A stretch of DNA of 64,000 nt from Heloderma charlesbogerti. Taxonomy: Eukaryota > Chordata > Lepidosauria > Squamata > Helodermatidae. Below, in pieces: positions 10,351-20,923 of this stretch (the stretch's first letter is position 1; each line of letters starts with the position of its first letter). The notes under the pieces are model-generated. The model saw nothing but the letters and a program-made list of their open reading frames with translations. It had not been told where the DNA came from and did not search any database. The translations under genes were made by a program, and so were the position numbers. Location of the stretch: positions 62,001 through 126,000 of the forward strand of contig JANEZZ010001852.1 of the NCBI GenBank assembly GCA_026122225.1. Reading direction: 5' to 3'.

Positions 10351-13300
10351 GTCTCTCTCAGTGGCCACTCTAACTAGCTATTACACGTGTACGTAACTTT
10401 ATGAAGAATGACTGATTGAATTTGCTTGTTTTCTTGTTCCCTCCCAAAGCAGGGACTTTGTGGCTTTTAAATCTTGTAGGTTACTATGCTTGAAAAGAAC
10501 AACAGTAATTAGTCACTGCATTAGAACTTTTGCCATTAGCAAGCACATATACTTAAAAGGTATGCTATAAAATAAATTTGGCTCAATTTAAGATTTAAAA
10601 AAAAAACTATTAGAAAATCCAGTATATATTTTCACAGTTTAATGTAGCTTATGCTACATGTGATTGATAAAATCAAAGTGGCAAGAATTTAAAAATGAAA
10701 TTATTAAGATAAGTAAGATAACCTAACAAGTAAGCAGAGATAAGTAAATCTTAGAACATTTAACACTGAAAATTGCAGGCAAATGGTTTTTTAATGTTAT
10801 TTTTAAACTAGCTACTTCCATCATTTTCTCTCCTTTATCCTTTTAACCAAAATTAACAATACCTAAGCAATTAATAAATGCTGGTTTCCGACTATCCCGT
10901 AATCTCTCTTGTGGAAATGTAATACAGAAAAGTATAAATATATAAATAAATCTGGTGTGACATAAATTAGGGAGGTTACAGAAGACCTATTATGTACGCA
11001 TCAAGAAAACAAGTCCCTTCACACAAATCCTTTTGCCAGTTCACCAATGGCAAGCACCTTGTTTTCGCTCTTGCAAGAGTAATGGAGATCCTTGTGCTTT
11101 TCTTGTTTCTGGAGAAACACGAAACTCTCCCTGCAGACTTCAGAAGAACAGGAGAATGTTAGGCACTCTCCTAGATGCTACATGGAACTTCAGAGACACC
11201 TGAAAAGCTGTGAGACTTCTTGCTGCTTTCCAGTCTCTGAGTGCACTGGAGACAAGTTCCCATCCTTCTCCACAGTTGGGTTGGGTTGGGTCTTGAGCTC
11301 AACATCATGTCAGAAGACCCTGTCTCCTCCCTCTGGAGAGGCAACAGGGTCATGACAAGAACAAATTTTGGCTGGGCTACCAAGGCCAGCTACAATTTGT
11401 TGAGCCCTAGTCAAAGGCAATGAAAAATTACTTATACAACAGAACTGTATATAATTATAGCATCTTTAAGAAACAGAAGATAAAAAGGGAGAAAGACTTC
11501 TAGTAAAACATCAGCCTATGTGTAATTGTTTGTCAATACAAAGAAGTCTTAAAATAGCTATAGGTGACTTGAATACAGTTATTTCTGATGTAGCAACGTC
11601 TTACGAGAACCTTTTATTCATTTTTGTGATCAAAGCTTTAATCAACAGTGAAGGAAGCTGAAATGATTAAAATAGTCCCCTGGATAAATATGGGCTCTTG
11701 TCTAGTCTCTATTTGAAATCTGTGATCACTGTCATTATCTCAGGTATGAAAATCAAGTGGAGGATTTACTGCAAGCTCATACCGATTTTGTAATTGAGTG
11801 AAGGGGAATCTTACTAAAGTCATGAAATTCCCTGCCTGCGTTTCTTTTCTATTCGGGGCAGTATCCATGAATCAGCCACTAGCGATAAGAAACTTTTGTA
11901 CCTCTGCCATACTTTTACCACCATTTAGCAACGATAAAATATAATGCTAGAAGCCTTAATGAATACAATCCATCCTTTCTAATGTTGTAAAAAGAATTCT
12001 CTTTTGATTCTCAATGATATTATATAGTAAGAGGCTATCATAACAGCAATGAATTTAAACACATTTCAATATAAACCTCGTCTTTCTTATTGATTGCCAC
12101 ATATTTCTCTGTATAACTCAACAACTTTTTCCCATTTTGTAACTATCTGATGCTGAGACTTTCAAATAATGAATTTGTTCCCCAAAAATAATACTGATGT
12201 CATCAAGTAACTGGTGAAATGGGGATACAAAGAGCTTGGTAGATCTCTTTTCCTTGTAAATGTCTTATAAGCACATGTCAGAGTAAGCTTCCATGTCATA
12301 CTGCTACAGGAAGATTCTCAAAGAACTTAATGCTGTAGTCTTGAAAGTTTCCTTTATTCTCCACTATATCATGGCTTGTCATATTCCATGAGAGGGCGGG
12401 GGAGGGAATCTGTTTTTGTTGATACAAAAATAATAATGAGAAAGAGTAGAGCAATAATGAAATTCAAAACAATGACTAATTCACATTATAGAAACAAATT
12501 TTTGAATTTACCAGCCAGTTTTGTCTTTTGCTATTTTAACATCTATTAGTCATAATATTAAAAGCACACAAGCTGCTTGAAAGTTTCTATCTCTTTCAAG
12601 CTCTGCAGTTTTTAAACTCTCTTTTTTAATCTGCCAAAACAGATGGTACATGAAACAATTATGGATATTGCCACATACAGCATCAAGAGTTGATAAGTAT
12701 ACTCTAAGGTCCTATGGTATTAAAACTTTAAAAAAAAAATCCCAACTGAGCAGTGTGTTGTTTTTTAAAACAACAACAACAGCAACAGCAATGAAGTAAT
12801 TCTAGCTCCTGCAGGAAGGAAAGAGTACCCACAACGGTCACATTTAGATGTCATGCTAAACCAGCCTCAGGCATATGTTTCTCCTTCCCCTCTCCTCCTC
12901 TGCTGCAGCTGCGAGTTCAGAAGCTCTCACTTCCACTATCAATTAACTGCAGTTTAGCCAGCCATCTGAACCCTAAGCTTAATGATGGTTTGTTTAAAGA
13001 AGCCAGTTTCATAACCCATAGTATGAAGTTGGCTTATTTCACACAAATCACAGCTGCACCTGTGAATTTATCGATCACTTCTCAATAACAAGAAAATTAA
13101 GATATGAAATGTGCAGAATGGGGCTACTTAGAGCTAATGGTGGCCATTTCTGTATGAAATCCAGAAGTAAAAGATGTGACAGAAATTGTGATATTGTCAT
13201 TTTATTTAGCAGAATCCCACAACTATATTTGTTTTGAGGAGAAATACACTATTTAAAAAAGCTTTGGCAGGGAACAACCTCCAGGCTTAGGTCTATTCTA

Positions 13301-13399
13301 ATAAAAGTAAATAATACTAAGGAAGTATATGGGGTTTTTTTTGCATAGTGGTATAACTGGGACTGGTTGATGTGGTTATGTTATGCCTAACTATATTAG
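10351..13399. other. Intron, mostly nothing recognised
   Basis: AT-rich intron. The 12840-13030 part (GTCATGCTAAACCA, then TGGTTTGTTTAAAGAAGCC) shares inverted words with 52385-52640 and is probably the same old repeat. ORFs at 11092-11423 lack recognisable motifs. Confidence 0.5.
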
Positions 13400-13899
13400 G
13401 CCCAATTCAAACTGCTGTTTTTAACCCTTACAGCCCTAAACAGCTTGGGGCCAGGTTACCTGCCATATTTCCCATTAAGATCATCATCTCAGGCCCTCCT
13501 CCAGTTGCCCCTGCCAAATAAAGCGAGGCGGGTGGCTACAAGAGAGAGGGCCTTTTCAGTGGTGACACCCCATTTGCGGAATGCTCTCCCCAGAGTGGTC
13601 AGCACCTGCGTTATGGTCTTTACAGCATCAGGTGAAGACCTGTTTATTCTCCCAGGCATTTTAAGAACTGAGTTTCGTGCTTTTACGACTCTATTCTGTT
13701 GGTTTTAATTTGGTTTTATGATTTTGTAACACTGTTATTCTTTGCTGCTGGTTTTATCTTGGTTTTATTCTGCGCGGTTTTTATTTTTTTGTTTTAATGT
13801 TTGTACTGTATCTTTTTAAGGTATTGTACGCTGCCCAGAGAACTTTGATTGTTGGGCAGTTTTAAAGTATGGTAAATAAAAATAAATAAATAAATAAAT
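13400..13899 (+). repeat. L2-like LINE 3' end
   Basis: The frame around 13445-13708 contains RERAFSVVTPHLRNALPRVV, the C-terminal signature of L2/CR1-group polymerase proteins. It is followed by a 3'UTR with GCTGCCCAGAGAACTTTGATTGTTGGGC and an (AAAT)n tail at 13872-13899. Same family as 48063-49075 and 55040-55533. Strongly 5' truncated and decayed. Confidence 0.8.
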
Positions 13900-14129
13900 T
13901 AGTTGGGGCAAAATCTGCTGAGCACTGCTGTTGGGTGGCTTTTATTAATTTCAAGGTCCTTGTGCAAGCCACACTGTAATAACAGAGGTTGCATGGCAAC
14001 AGTGCTGGGTGGATTGTGCCTTCATTAAGCAAACTGATGGTTTCTGTTACTGAAAACAAACATAATGGAAAGACATAATGAGGACCGAGCATCTAGCTAT
14101 AAAGGTACATAACAATCTAAACTACTTAC

Positions 14130-14388
14130 AGTAGCTGGGGAGGCTCGTGTTGTGTGAGTCACTGAATGACCAGAGTTTTCCATTGAATTGCCAATCAGGT
14201 AGGTACCTCCTGTGCTGCTGATGAGCTGTCCTCCAGTGACACCCATCTGAATGCCTCCAGTGCCCACCATACTATGAGAAGAGACCACTGTTGTCACCTG
14301 TGCAGAACTTCCTTGGGTATCGAAGTAATTCCCCCCAGTGTTTTGGCTGTACATCTGAGTTTCCGTGTAAGGATACGTTGTTGTTCGT
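14130..14388 (-). CDS. RFX3: RFX3 third coding exon
   Basis: The exon begins after a long polypyrimidine tract and TTAAG acceptor (AG at 14390-14389 on minus). Its first base completes the isoleucine codon of the preceding exon, and it then reads RTTTYPYTETQMYSQ and on through SSHSMVGTGGIQ to THTTRASPAT. The donor GTAAGT follows at 14129-14124, phase 0. The 86 codons plus one base show no stop or indel. The segment is serine/threonine/glycine-rich and belongs to the RFX3 N-terminal region just before the DNA-binding domain. The next exon is expected to begin with the residues that lead into that domain and was not found in the window. Confidence 0.93.
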
Positions 14389-15053
14389 CTTAAGGAAAAG
14401 AAAAAGAAAAAAAAGTTGTTTATATGTGTCCCTTTACTAGAGGGAGTCAACACTTCCATTGTGGAGTTCAGTATACAATAGCTGTAACCAAATAACATAA
14501 TATTATTCATCATTTCTTACAGTACTTTCTAGACTACAAAGAGCTTTAAAAATAATCTCTTAATATAAGGTGAATTCTCTTTTCCTGAAAAAGCTATCAA
14601 ATATTTATTAGAAAATAGAAGCAGAGTAAAAGCAGGCTGTTAATCCAAATGTGCTAAAAGTGGACACGACACACCATTTGTAACAGAAAAACATCACAAA
14701 CATGTAACACATAATGTCCACCAGTTCCCGATTCTCAGTCTCAGAGCAGTCATCCGCAGGTGCTTTGAGCAAAGAATACATAGTATTCGACCACAATAGA
14801 AAGATGAAATACATTTAGTGGTAGGAAAGATGGCTTTGTTTGGGAGTTGGAAACTTGTTCAAGCACTAAAGTAAATTGGAAATGTTTGCCAACATATCCG
14901 AATTTCCATACGAAATAATGAGATATAAAATACCAGAAAAAGAAAACTAGGATTCTTCAGATTCTAACATGTCCCATGGAAGCCATAGTAGGGTTGTAGG
15001 AGCTGGGGAGGTTGGGTGTTTGTGCAACAGTATAAAAGTATGTGACACACAAG
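14389..15053. other. RFX3 intron, nothing further recognised
   Basis: Contains the pyrimidine tract of the 14388 acceptor (minus strand). The minus ORF at 14608-14814 is unsupported. Confidence 0.6.
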
Positions 15054-15467
15054 CCCTAGTTGGGTGTTCAGCCTGCTCACATGAAGGCTAAAAATACGGA
15101 GGGGACATGGGCAGGCATGAAAGCCCTATCCCAAACATCCCCATCCTTGCCCACTCAGTCCTCAACCTTCCTGTGTTAAGGGGGGAGGACAGCAGGGGTC
15201 TTCTACTCATGTTCACTTGAACATCAATAGAAGCCTCCATGGGAACTCTGTTTTATCAGGGTTCCTGATTGCACAGAAGCTTCTACTCACATTCAAAAGC
15301 AAATGCAAGTAGAACTGCCTTGACTTCTACAGTCCCCCTTTGTTAACGCGTTAAGGTTCGGGACGGAACAGGAGAGGGTAGGGATGTTGAGGTCAGAGCT
15401 TGCTTGCGGGCCCACTTCCCCTCTCCACTTTTAGCCCTCACCTGCGCAGGCTGAACACCTGCATAGG
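15054..15467. mobile_element. Foldback TIR element, non-autonomous
   Basis: The left end GGGTGTTCAGCCTGCTCAC, then GAAGGCTAAAAATACGGAGG, is inverted at the right end as GAGGGCTAAAAGTGGAGAGG and GTGTTCAGCCTGCGCAGG (read on minus). Arms are roughly 60-100 bp. No convincing target duplication was found, so the superfamily is open. Confidence 0.65.
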
Positions 15468-17163
15468 TCTATAGTTACCATTTTTATTTGTTCAAGAGTT
15501 TTTACAGCAATCTTCCTGACCTATCTCCCTGGAAAGAATTTCAGTAGTAACCTACTAAATAGTATGGCACTGAAAGGGTAAATCTTTTATATTTTCTGAG
15601 GTTTCAAGGGTGGTATGCACATGGCACACACCCACACTTTGATTTATTCCCAGCTGACTCTATTAGGTTCTATGTAAATGTCATGACAATGATCTGTTGC
15701 CTTTTATAAATTAGTACTCCTGCCATCTCATCTTGCCTCGGCATGTACCTGAGCTGAATGTGACCCTGCATTTTCTTTCATCTGCTCATTCAAGAGGATT
15801 CATTTACTTGCAGCACAACTGATCTTTCTATGTAAAAGTTGCTTTTTAGTTTTTGAACTGTTGTACAGATACATTTCACTCCACCAAGAATATGTTTTTC
15901 CTTGCAATTAATTCCCTTCTACTCATTTAATGGTTCTTTATTTCCTTAGAGACAGTGTAATTGCTATAAAAATTTGAACCCACAGTAGAACCTTGATTCA
16001 AATACCTGTTCATACTATTTCAGTTTTTAACTTTGCAGTCTATTTATTTAACAAACCATTAAAAAAACCATTCAATTTTCCATATATAAAAATGCTTCTA
16101 AAAATACTGCTTTTGCATAATGTAATATAATTTACTATGATTAGTTAGTAATCTAGTAACAATATTTCTTACTTTAAAATGAGAGTAAACAAAATAATTA
16201 TTATTTAGCTCATTTACTTTTCAAACTGATTTACTCTTGCAGAGCACAGCTATTAAAAACACTGACTATAATTTACTGGGGGGGTGCTGCAGGCCGAACT
16301 GTCAGCTTTGAAAAGGGAATATCCCCATCATGTTTCTGGACTGTGTCCATTATTTATAATCATCAGTGGGTTGCATCACATTAGTCCTACTCAGAGTAGA
16401 CCCACTGGAATGAATGGGACATAAGTTAGACTAACATTGGATACAACCCAATACATTTGAAATTATTATGGAGGGAAAGGGGAGAATAATAACCTGACAC
16501 AGGACTCCTATTTTTGGCAGCACCCTGAGTCTTTCATAACTGCTAGTTCTGTCATTAGAAAGGCCTTTTTGTACCAAGGTTAGCAAATGAACAAAGGCAG
16601 CTGTAGGGAAGGCAATAGAAGAAATAATAAATTGACAGTATCAGAAACCCGGTATTAATAAAAGGCATCTTAACACTATAAAACTTAAGTAGTAACTCGA
16701 TCCCCCTTCCATTCAAAATTGTTGTAATTATAATAATGCAGGGGTTGTACAGACCCCTTTCTATATGCTCTGTAGATAACATGTCAGAGCCACATACATG
16801 TGAAGGAAATACATAGCAAGGGTACAATACAGACAATACAGCCAAAACATTCACCCAGTTAAGAATCTGCATTCTTTCTACTTCAGATGGGATCTCACAG
16901 GTCAATATTCAGAGAAGTCACAGATATGTAACGTACAGAAAGTGTTGACTAGAATATAGCTTCTACCTGTTGCCGTCCTCACTTGCTGAAGAGTCAGGCA
17001 TGAACATCTCGTAGCTACGTGACTGAGATTCTCTACTTTAAGACATTTTATATAATCACATTATACTGCAATGTATCCACTGTAACAAAACTTCTTCATT
17101 TAGAAATTCTAGACTGTGCAGTTATTACATACTCTCATCTTCAGAACTGTTAACGGCTATGTC
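15468..17163. other. RFX3 intron, little recognised
   Basis: AT-rich. The 16370-16450 part (CTACTCAGAGTAGACCCACTG, ATGAATGGGACATAAG) is a fragment of the widespread repeat also seen at 45840-46012 and 54105-54185. The minus ORF at 16555-16905 has no motif I recognise. Confidence 0.5.
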
Positions 17164-17249
17164 ACGTGTCATATCGCGTGCTATGGTCCATGGGGTCACG
17201 AAGAGTTGGACACAACTTAACGACTGAACAACAACAACACGTGTCATAT
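17164..17249 (+). mobile_element. 64-bp BovB 3' stub with 11-bp TSD
   Basis: The 64 bases at 17175-17238 match the last bases of BovB (GCTATGGTCCATGGGGTCACG through AACGACTGAACAACAACAAC). They are flanked by perfect 11-bp duplications ACGTGTCATAT at 17164-17174 and 17239-17249. This is an extremely 5'-truncated target-primed insertion. Confidence 0.92.
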
Positions 17250-18280
17250 GACACTAGCTTATTTACGTTGTCAGTTCAGGCATTTGGTCTGTCCTTAAAA
17301 AAAAAAATGCCAACCAACAGTTTTATCTCATTATGGGCTTCACCTACATAACTTAAAAAACAAACACCTGCCACCTCCTGAAGATCCATGCCAACCACAG
17401 ACCATCAATAACTACTATCAGAAGTCAACAGTGGAGCTTCAAGAAAGGAAACAGAGGAAATTAAGGTCAATAATTCACAACTGGGGAGGGCAGGTTCATA
17501 TGAAACATTTTCTTAAATATGTTTCTATCTAGGAAAAAATATGAGATATACATTTAAAGTACATAATATAAATGGTCACACAAACACATATATAGCTGCA
17601 TGTACATGCAATCAAATGTATGTGTGACCATCGCATACAATATATGGGTTGTATGCCTTTTCCTACAAAAAAAGTGCCTTCTGTGTTGTAACAAATGTAA
17701 CCTATGAAGCAGCAGCCTTGAGAAAGAAAACTACACATGCCTGGAAGCAGATGACAAGCAGAATAGTGTATATACCAGGACTATGAATGGAGATTAGAAA
17801 GAAGGAGCCAGAAATAACAATGAAGTACATGGGGAAAGAAAGAAGGATCATGATTCGATGGATGACAGAACATTTCAAAACGAAGTATCACACCTTTCCT
17901 ACATGCAGGAACAACTGTAACATATTATTACAGCACTTTTATTTAGTGGTATTGCCACCCCCCAGTCCCCACATATCATTATATGTTTCAGGGAACTATA
18001 TGATTAGGAGAAGACAGAAACATATACATAGGGTAATGTTAAGAAGTATGAATGGAGCCTTGTGAACATAGATTTTTTTAAAACCTTTTAAAATACTTTA
18101 AAATAAAATACTGCATATAAATTATTTCAAAAACATTTTTATTTAAATAAATTCTATTGTCCCCATACATATGGTACAACTGCCACTTTGTAACGAAAAA
18201 ACCTTTCAATCAAATATGAACATCATAGCATAATGCTTGCAATCCAGAGACTAAGGCCCATTTATTTTAATGAATATAAT
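17250..18280. other. RFX3 intron, nothing recognised
   Basis: AT-rich sequence with short A and T runs. The ORFs at 17529-17738 (-) and 17787-18065 (+) show no family resemblance. Confidence 0.55.
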
Positions 18281-18527
18281 GAACATAGGACGCTTCCTTA
18301 GAACAAATCAGATCATTGGTCCATCTCGTCCAATACCAACAGCCTTCACTGGCAGAAGCTCTCCAAGAGATCTTTCCCAGTCCTGCCAACTAAGAGAGCA
18401 ATCCTAAACTAGTTTACTAAGAAGTCCCAATAAGTTCAATTATTTTATCTGAAGACCCTACAGATTGAACCTGAGACCTTCTGCACACAACAGATGTACC
18501 CAACCAATGAGCTATGCCCCCTCCCCT
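18281..18527 (-). repeat. tRNA-derived SINE, split
   Basis: In minus orientation: head near 18527 with GAGCTATGCC (A-box side) and the B box GGTTCAATC read on minus at about 18473. The body runs to TCAGATCATTGGTCCATCTCG and AACATAGGACGCTTCC. About 70 bases (18391-18461) that are absent from the relative at 36717 interrupt it, without an obvious duplication. Confidence 0.75.
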
Positions 18528-18704
18528 GAAATAATGATACTTAAATGTGTAGACGTTAATACAGTACTGGACATCTCACCATTATCTTAGGCCAGACACA
18601 AACATTTTTGATCACATGCAAAACATTATGTACAATACTTCAAATAACTTAATTTCACTCCTATTTCTCTTAAGATTTATTTCAACTGCTGCTACAGGAT
18701 CTAA

Positions 18705-18899
18705 GGGTAGCATCCAATGCGACACTACTGCTAACGTAAATTATGTCGCGCTAATGTAAGTGACCGCTAGCACAACACAAATAGTATTTGCTGATGCAGC
18801 AGGTTTTCCGGGGAAAACCATTGTACTATTGGCATTGGGTTAGAAGTTGCTAGAGCAACGTAATCTACATTAGTGGTAGCGTCACATCGGATACTGCCC
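18705..18899. mobile_element. MITE with GGG...CCC ends (PIF/Harbinger-like?)
   Basis: Ends GGGTAGCATCCAATGCGAC / GTCACATCGGATACTGCCC are inverted over about 55 bases (also CTGCTAACGTAAATTATGTCG / CGTAATCTACATTAGTGG). A central hairpin TTTTCCGGGGAAAA sits at 18804-18817. Flanks TAA / CAA could be a 3-bp TWA duplication with one change, which would fit Harbinger. This is tentative. Confidence 0.65.
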
Positions 18900-19055
18900 C
18901 AAGCTTTTAATTTTGGATAATGAAAAGCTTTAGCTTTAAATGATTTTACATAGAATATTGTTCATATCTTTTTAAACACTGCATAATATAATTTACAGAA
19001 ATCTGTTTAGCCATGCATACTATTAGGAAGGAGATGTCAAAAATGATTAACTTAC

Positions 19056-19153
19056 ATAGCTCCATTTGTGTACACTGTGTCACTTCCCTCCACATACTGC
19101 ACCTGGGCTGGGTATACATGCTGTACCTGTTGCACAGTTTGCACTTGCTGAAC
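19056..19153 (-). CDS. RFX3: RFX3 second coding exon (glutamine-rich)
   Basis: The 98-nt exon is preceded by a T-rich tract and TTGCAG acceptor (minus strand) and followed by the donor GTAAGT (19055-19050). It starts in phase 0 with VQQVQTVQQVQ, continues with HVYPAQVQYVEG and closes with DTVYTNGA plus two bases (AT) of a split isoleucine codon completed by the next exon. This is the glutamine/valine-repeat part of RFX3, expected to be unstructured and activating. No stop or frameshift is present. It is shorter than the 60-residue reporting limit of a simple ORF scan and is found by splice signals and protein similarity. The upstream intron (about 23.7 kb) contains three of the four large BovB copies and the second DIRS element. 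Confidence 0.92.
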
Positions 19154-20910
19154 CTGCAAATAAAACAATCGGACACTTTATGAGACAAGTTTTCTACTTG
19201 GGCATTCATTACACAGCTAGCCTATACTGGTTCTAATGTTTAGTGAACTATGAGACATATTTATAAAGAATTATAAGCCAAACCTACAATATGGTGACTA
19301 ATGGCTGGTTCATATAGGCATTTTATATATTTTTAGAATTTATAAACCACTTTTCAGCAAGTGCACTCAAATTGGAATAGAATTAGCGATGGGTGAACTG
19401 ACGCCATCATAATTCATGATCCAACATTTTATGTTCGGACAAAAGTTCTCTGTTATTATAAGATTTTGAAGTAATAACACATTTAAACTTACAGTAATAA
19501 AAGGTGGTCTGGGTTTTTTAAAACCATATTCTTGTTTATTTTTTTTAAACAATCTTAACGATAAAAGCCTCTCCAAGCATAAGACGCTTAGCTCCTGCCA
19601 CACTATAATTTATTGTTGCATCCAAATGAAGCAATACTTTTAAGTTACCACACAGTCAGGCAAACATGGTTTATAATGACTTGTCTGTTCAATATTCATG
19701 TCTCTAGGAGAAGTGGCTTCTGGAGTAAGAGCAATGGCCATAACTATGGCTCATCAATTCAAATCATGCCAAAACACAGCACACAAACCATTGTTCGGTT
19801 TCCAATTTTGCTTTGCCAGCCAAATGCTCAGGATGGTTTGTCAATTACAACATCACACCAAACCACACTTAAACTGCCTGAAACAAGTTTGATGCAAGTT
19901 TGAATTAAAATATTCAATTTTGCCCTTTAATCATCCTCAGTTCCCTTCAGGAAAGCAGCAGTGGTCTGAACAAATACTCGATCTTTCTAATTAACTTGAT
20001 TCTGAACTCTTAAAAACTTAATGGAAAAATACAGCATACCATCAAATGCCCTGCCATTCTGATGCATAAAACCTGTTTTCAAAATCACAGCAAACAAAAT
20101 TACCTTGGAATTTATCTCCATGTTTACGATGTACTGTAGATTTATACATGAACACTGTCCTCAGAAATTATTACAATTCAGATGTTATCCTTAAAGATAA
20201 CCGAACTAGTAAATATGAGATACGCCTGCCAACAATCTATTATTCATACCACTTTGGGGACTGGTAGTGGGGACTATCTACACATTCAGAAGATATTCTA
20301 GTGCCTAAGTGCTTTTCAATTAGATGTCTCTGCCACTCTAATTGGATTGCGTAAAACTGTCACCAGTATACTTCATCTCCTCCTCTTTTGTTTGTATACT
20401 TTAAAAGTCTTTAATGCAAGTTTTTTTCATTGATTTCCTATGAATATCTTGATTTTAAAAACAAATCTCATATTTTACATGAAAGTTAGAGAGAGGTGTT
20501 ATCATCCAGCTTATCTGGATTTTCCATGGTATGACTTCCATGTAATCAGATCAATTAGATTCTACCATCCCCAACAGTTCTGTGAAGTATGTCTATTGTG
20601 AATCTGCTTACAAACCAACAGGAGTCATAAGGCGCTTAAAAAAAATAAATCCAGGCCTTTTTTCTGCCTGCATTTTTGATCTTCCAAAAATTAGATTTCT
20701 TAAGTTCTATTTATGACTTTACCTAAAAAAAAAAAAAAAGTACATAGAGCACAACAATTTTCAAAATATTACCCTTTAAAATACGACCATAAGAACACGT
20801 GTACCATATTTTATATATACAAAAAGCAATTGTGATCTCAGTTCACACTTTATTTCAAGGAAGTCAAAACAGGAACTACTCATGAGCAAACTGAAAATAT
20901 AGGCAATCCT
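19154..20910. other. RFX3 intron, nothing recognised
   Basis: AT-rich intron upstream (in gene direction) of the 19153 acceptor. The plus ORFs at 19613-19903 and 19698-19892 lack motifs. Confidence 0.55.
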
Positions 20911-20923
20911 ATGAATGCTTACC

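Noticed and set aside
1..14129. Search for the next RFX3 exon (start of the DNA-binding domain)
   Set aside because: No minus-strand stretch matched the expected continuation with splice sites; it most likely lies beyond base 1.
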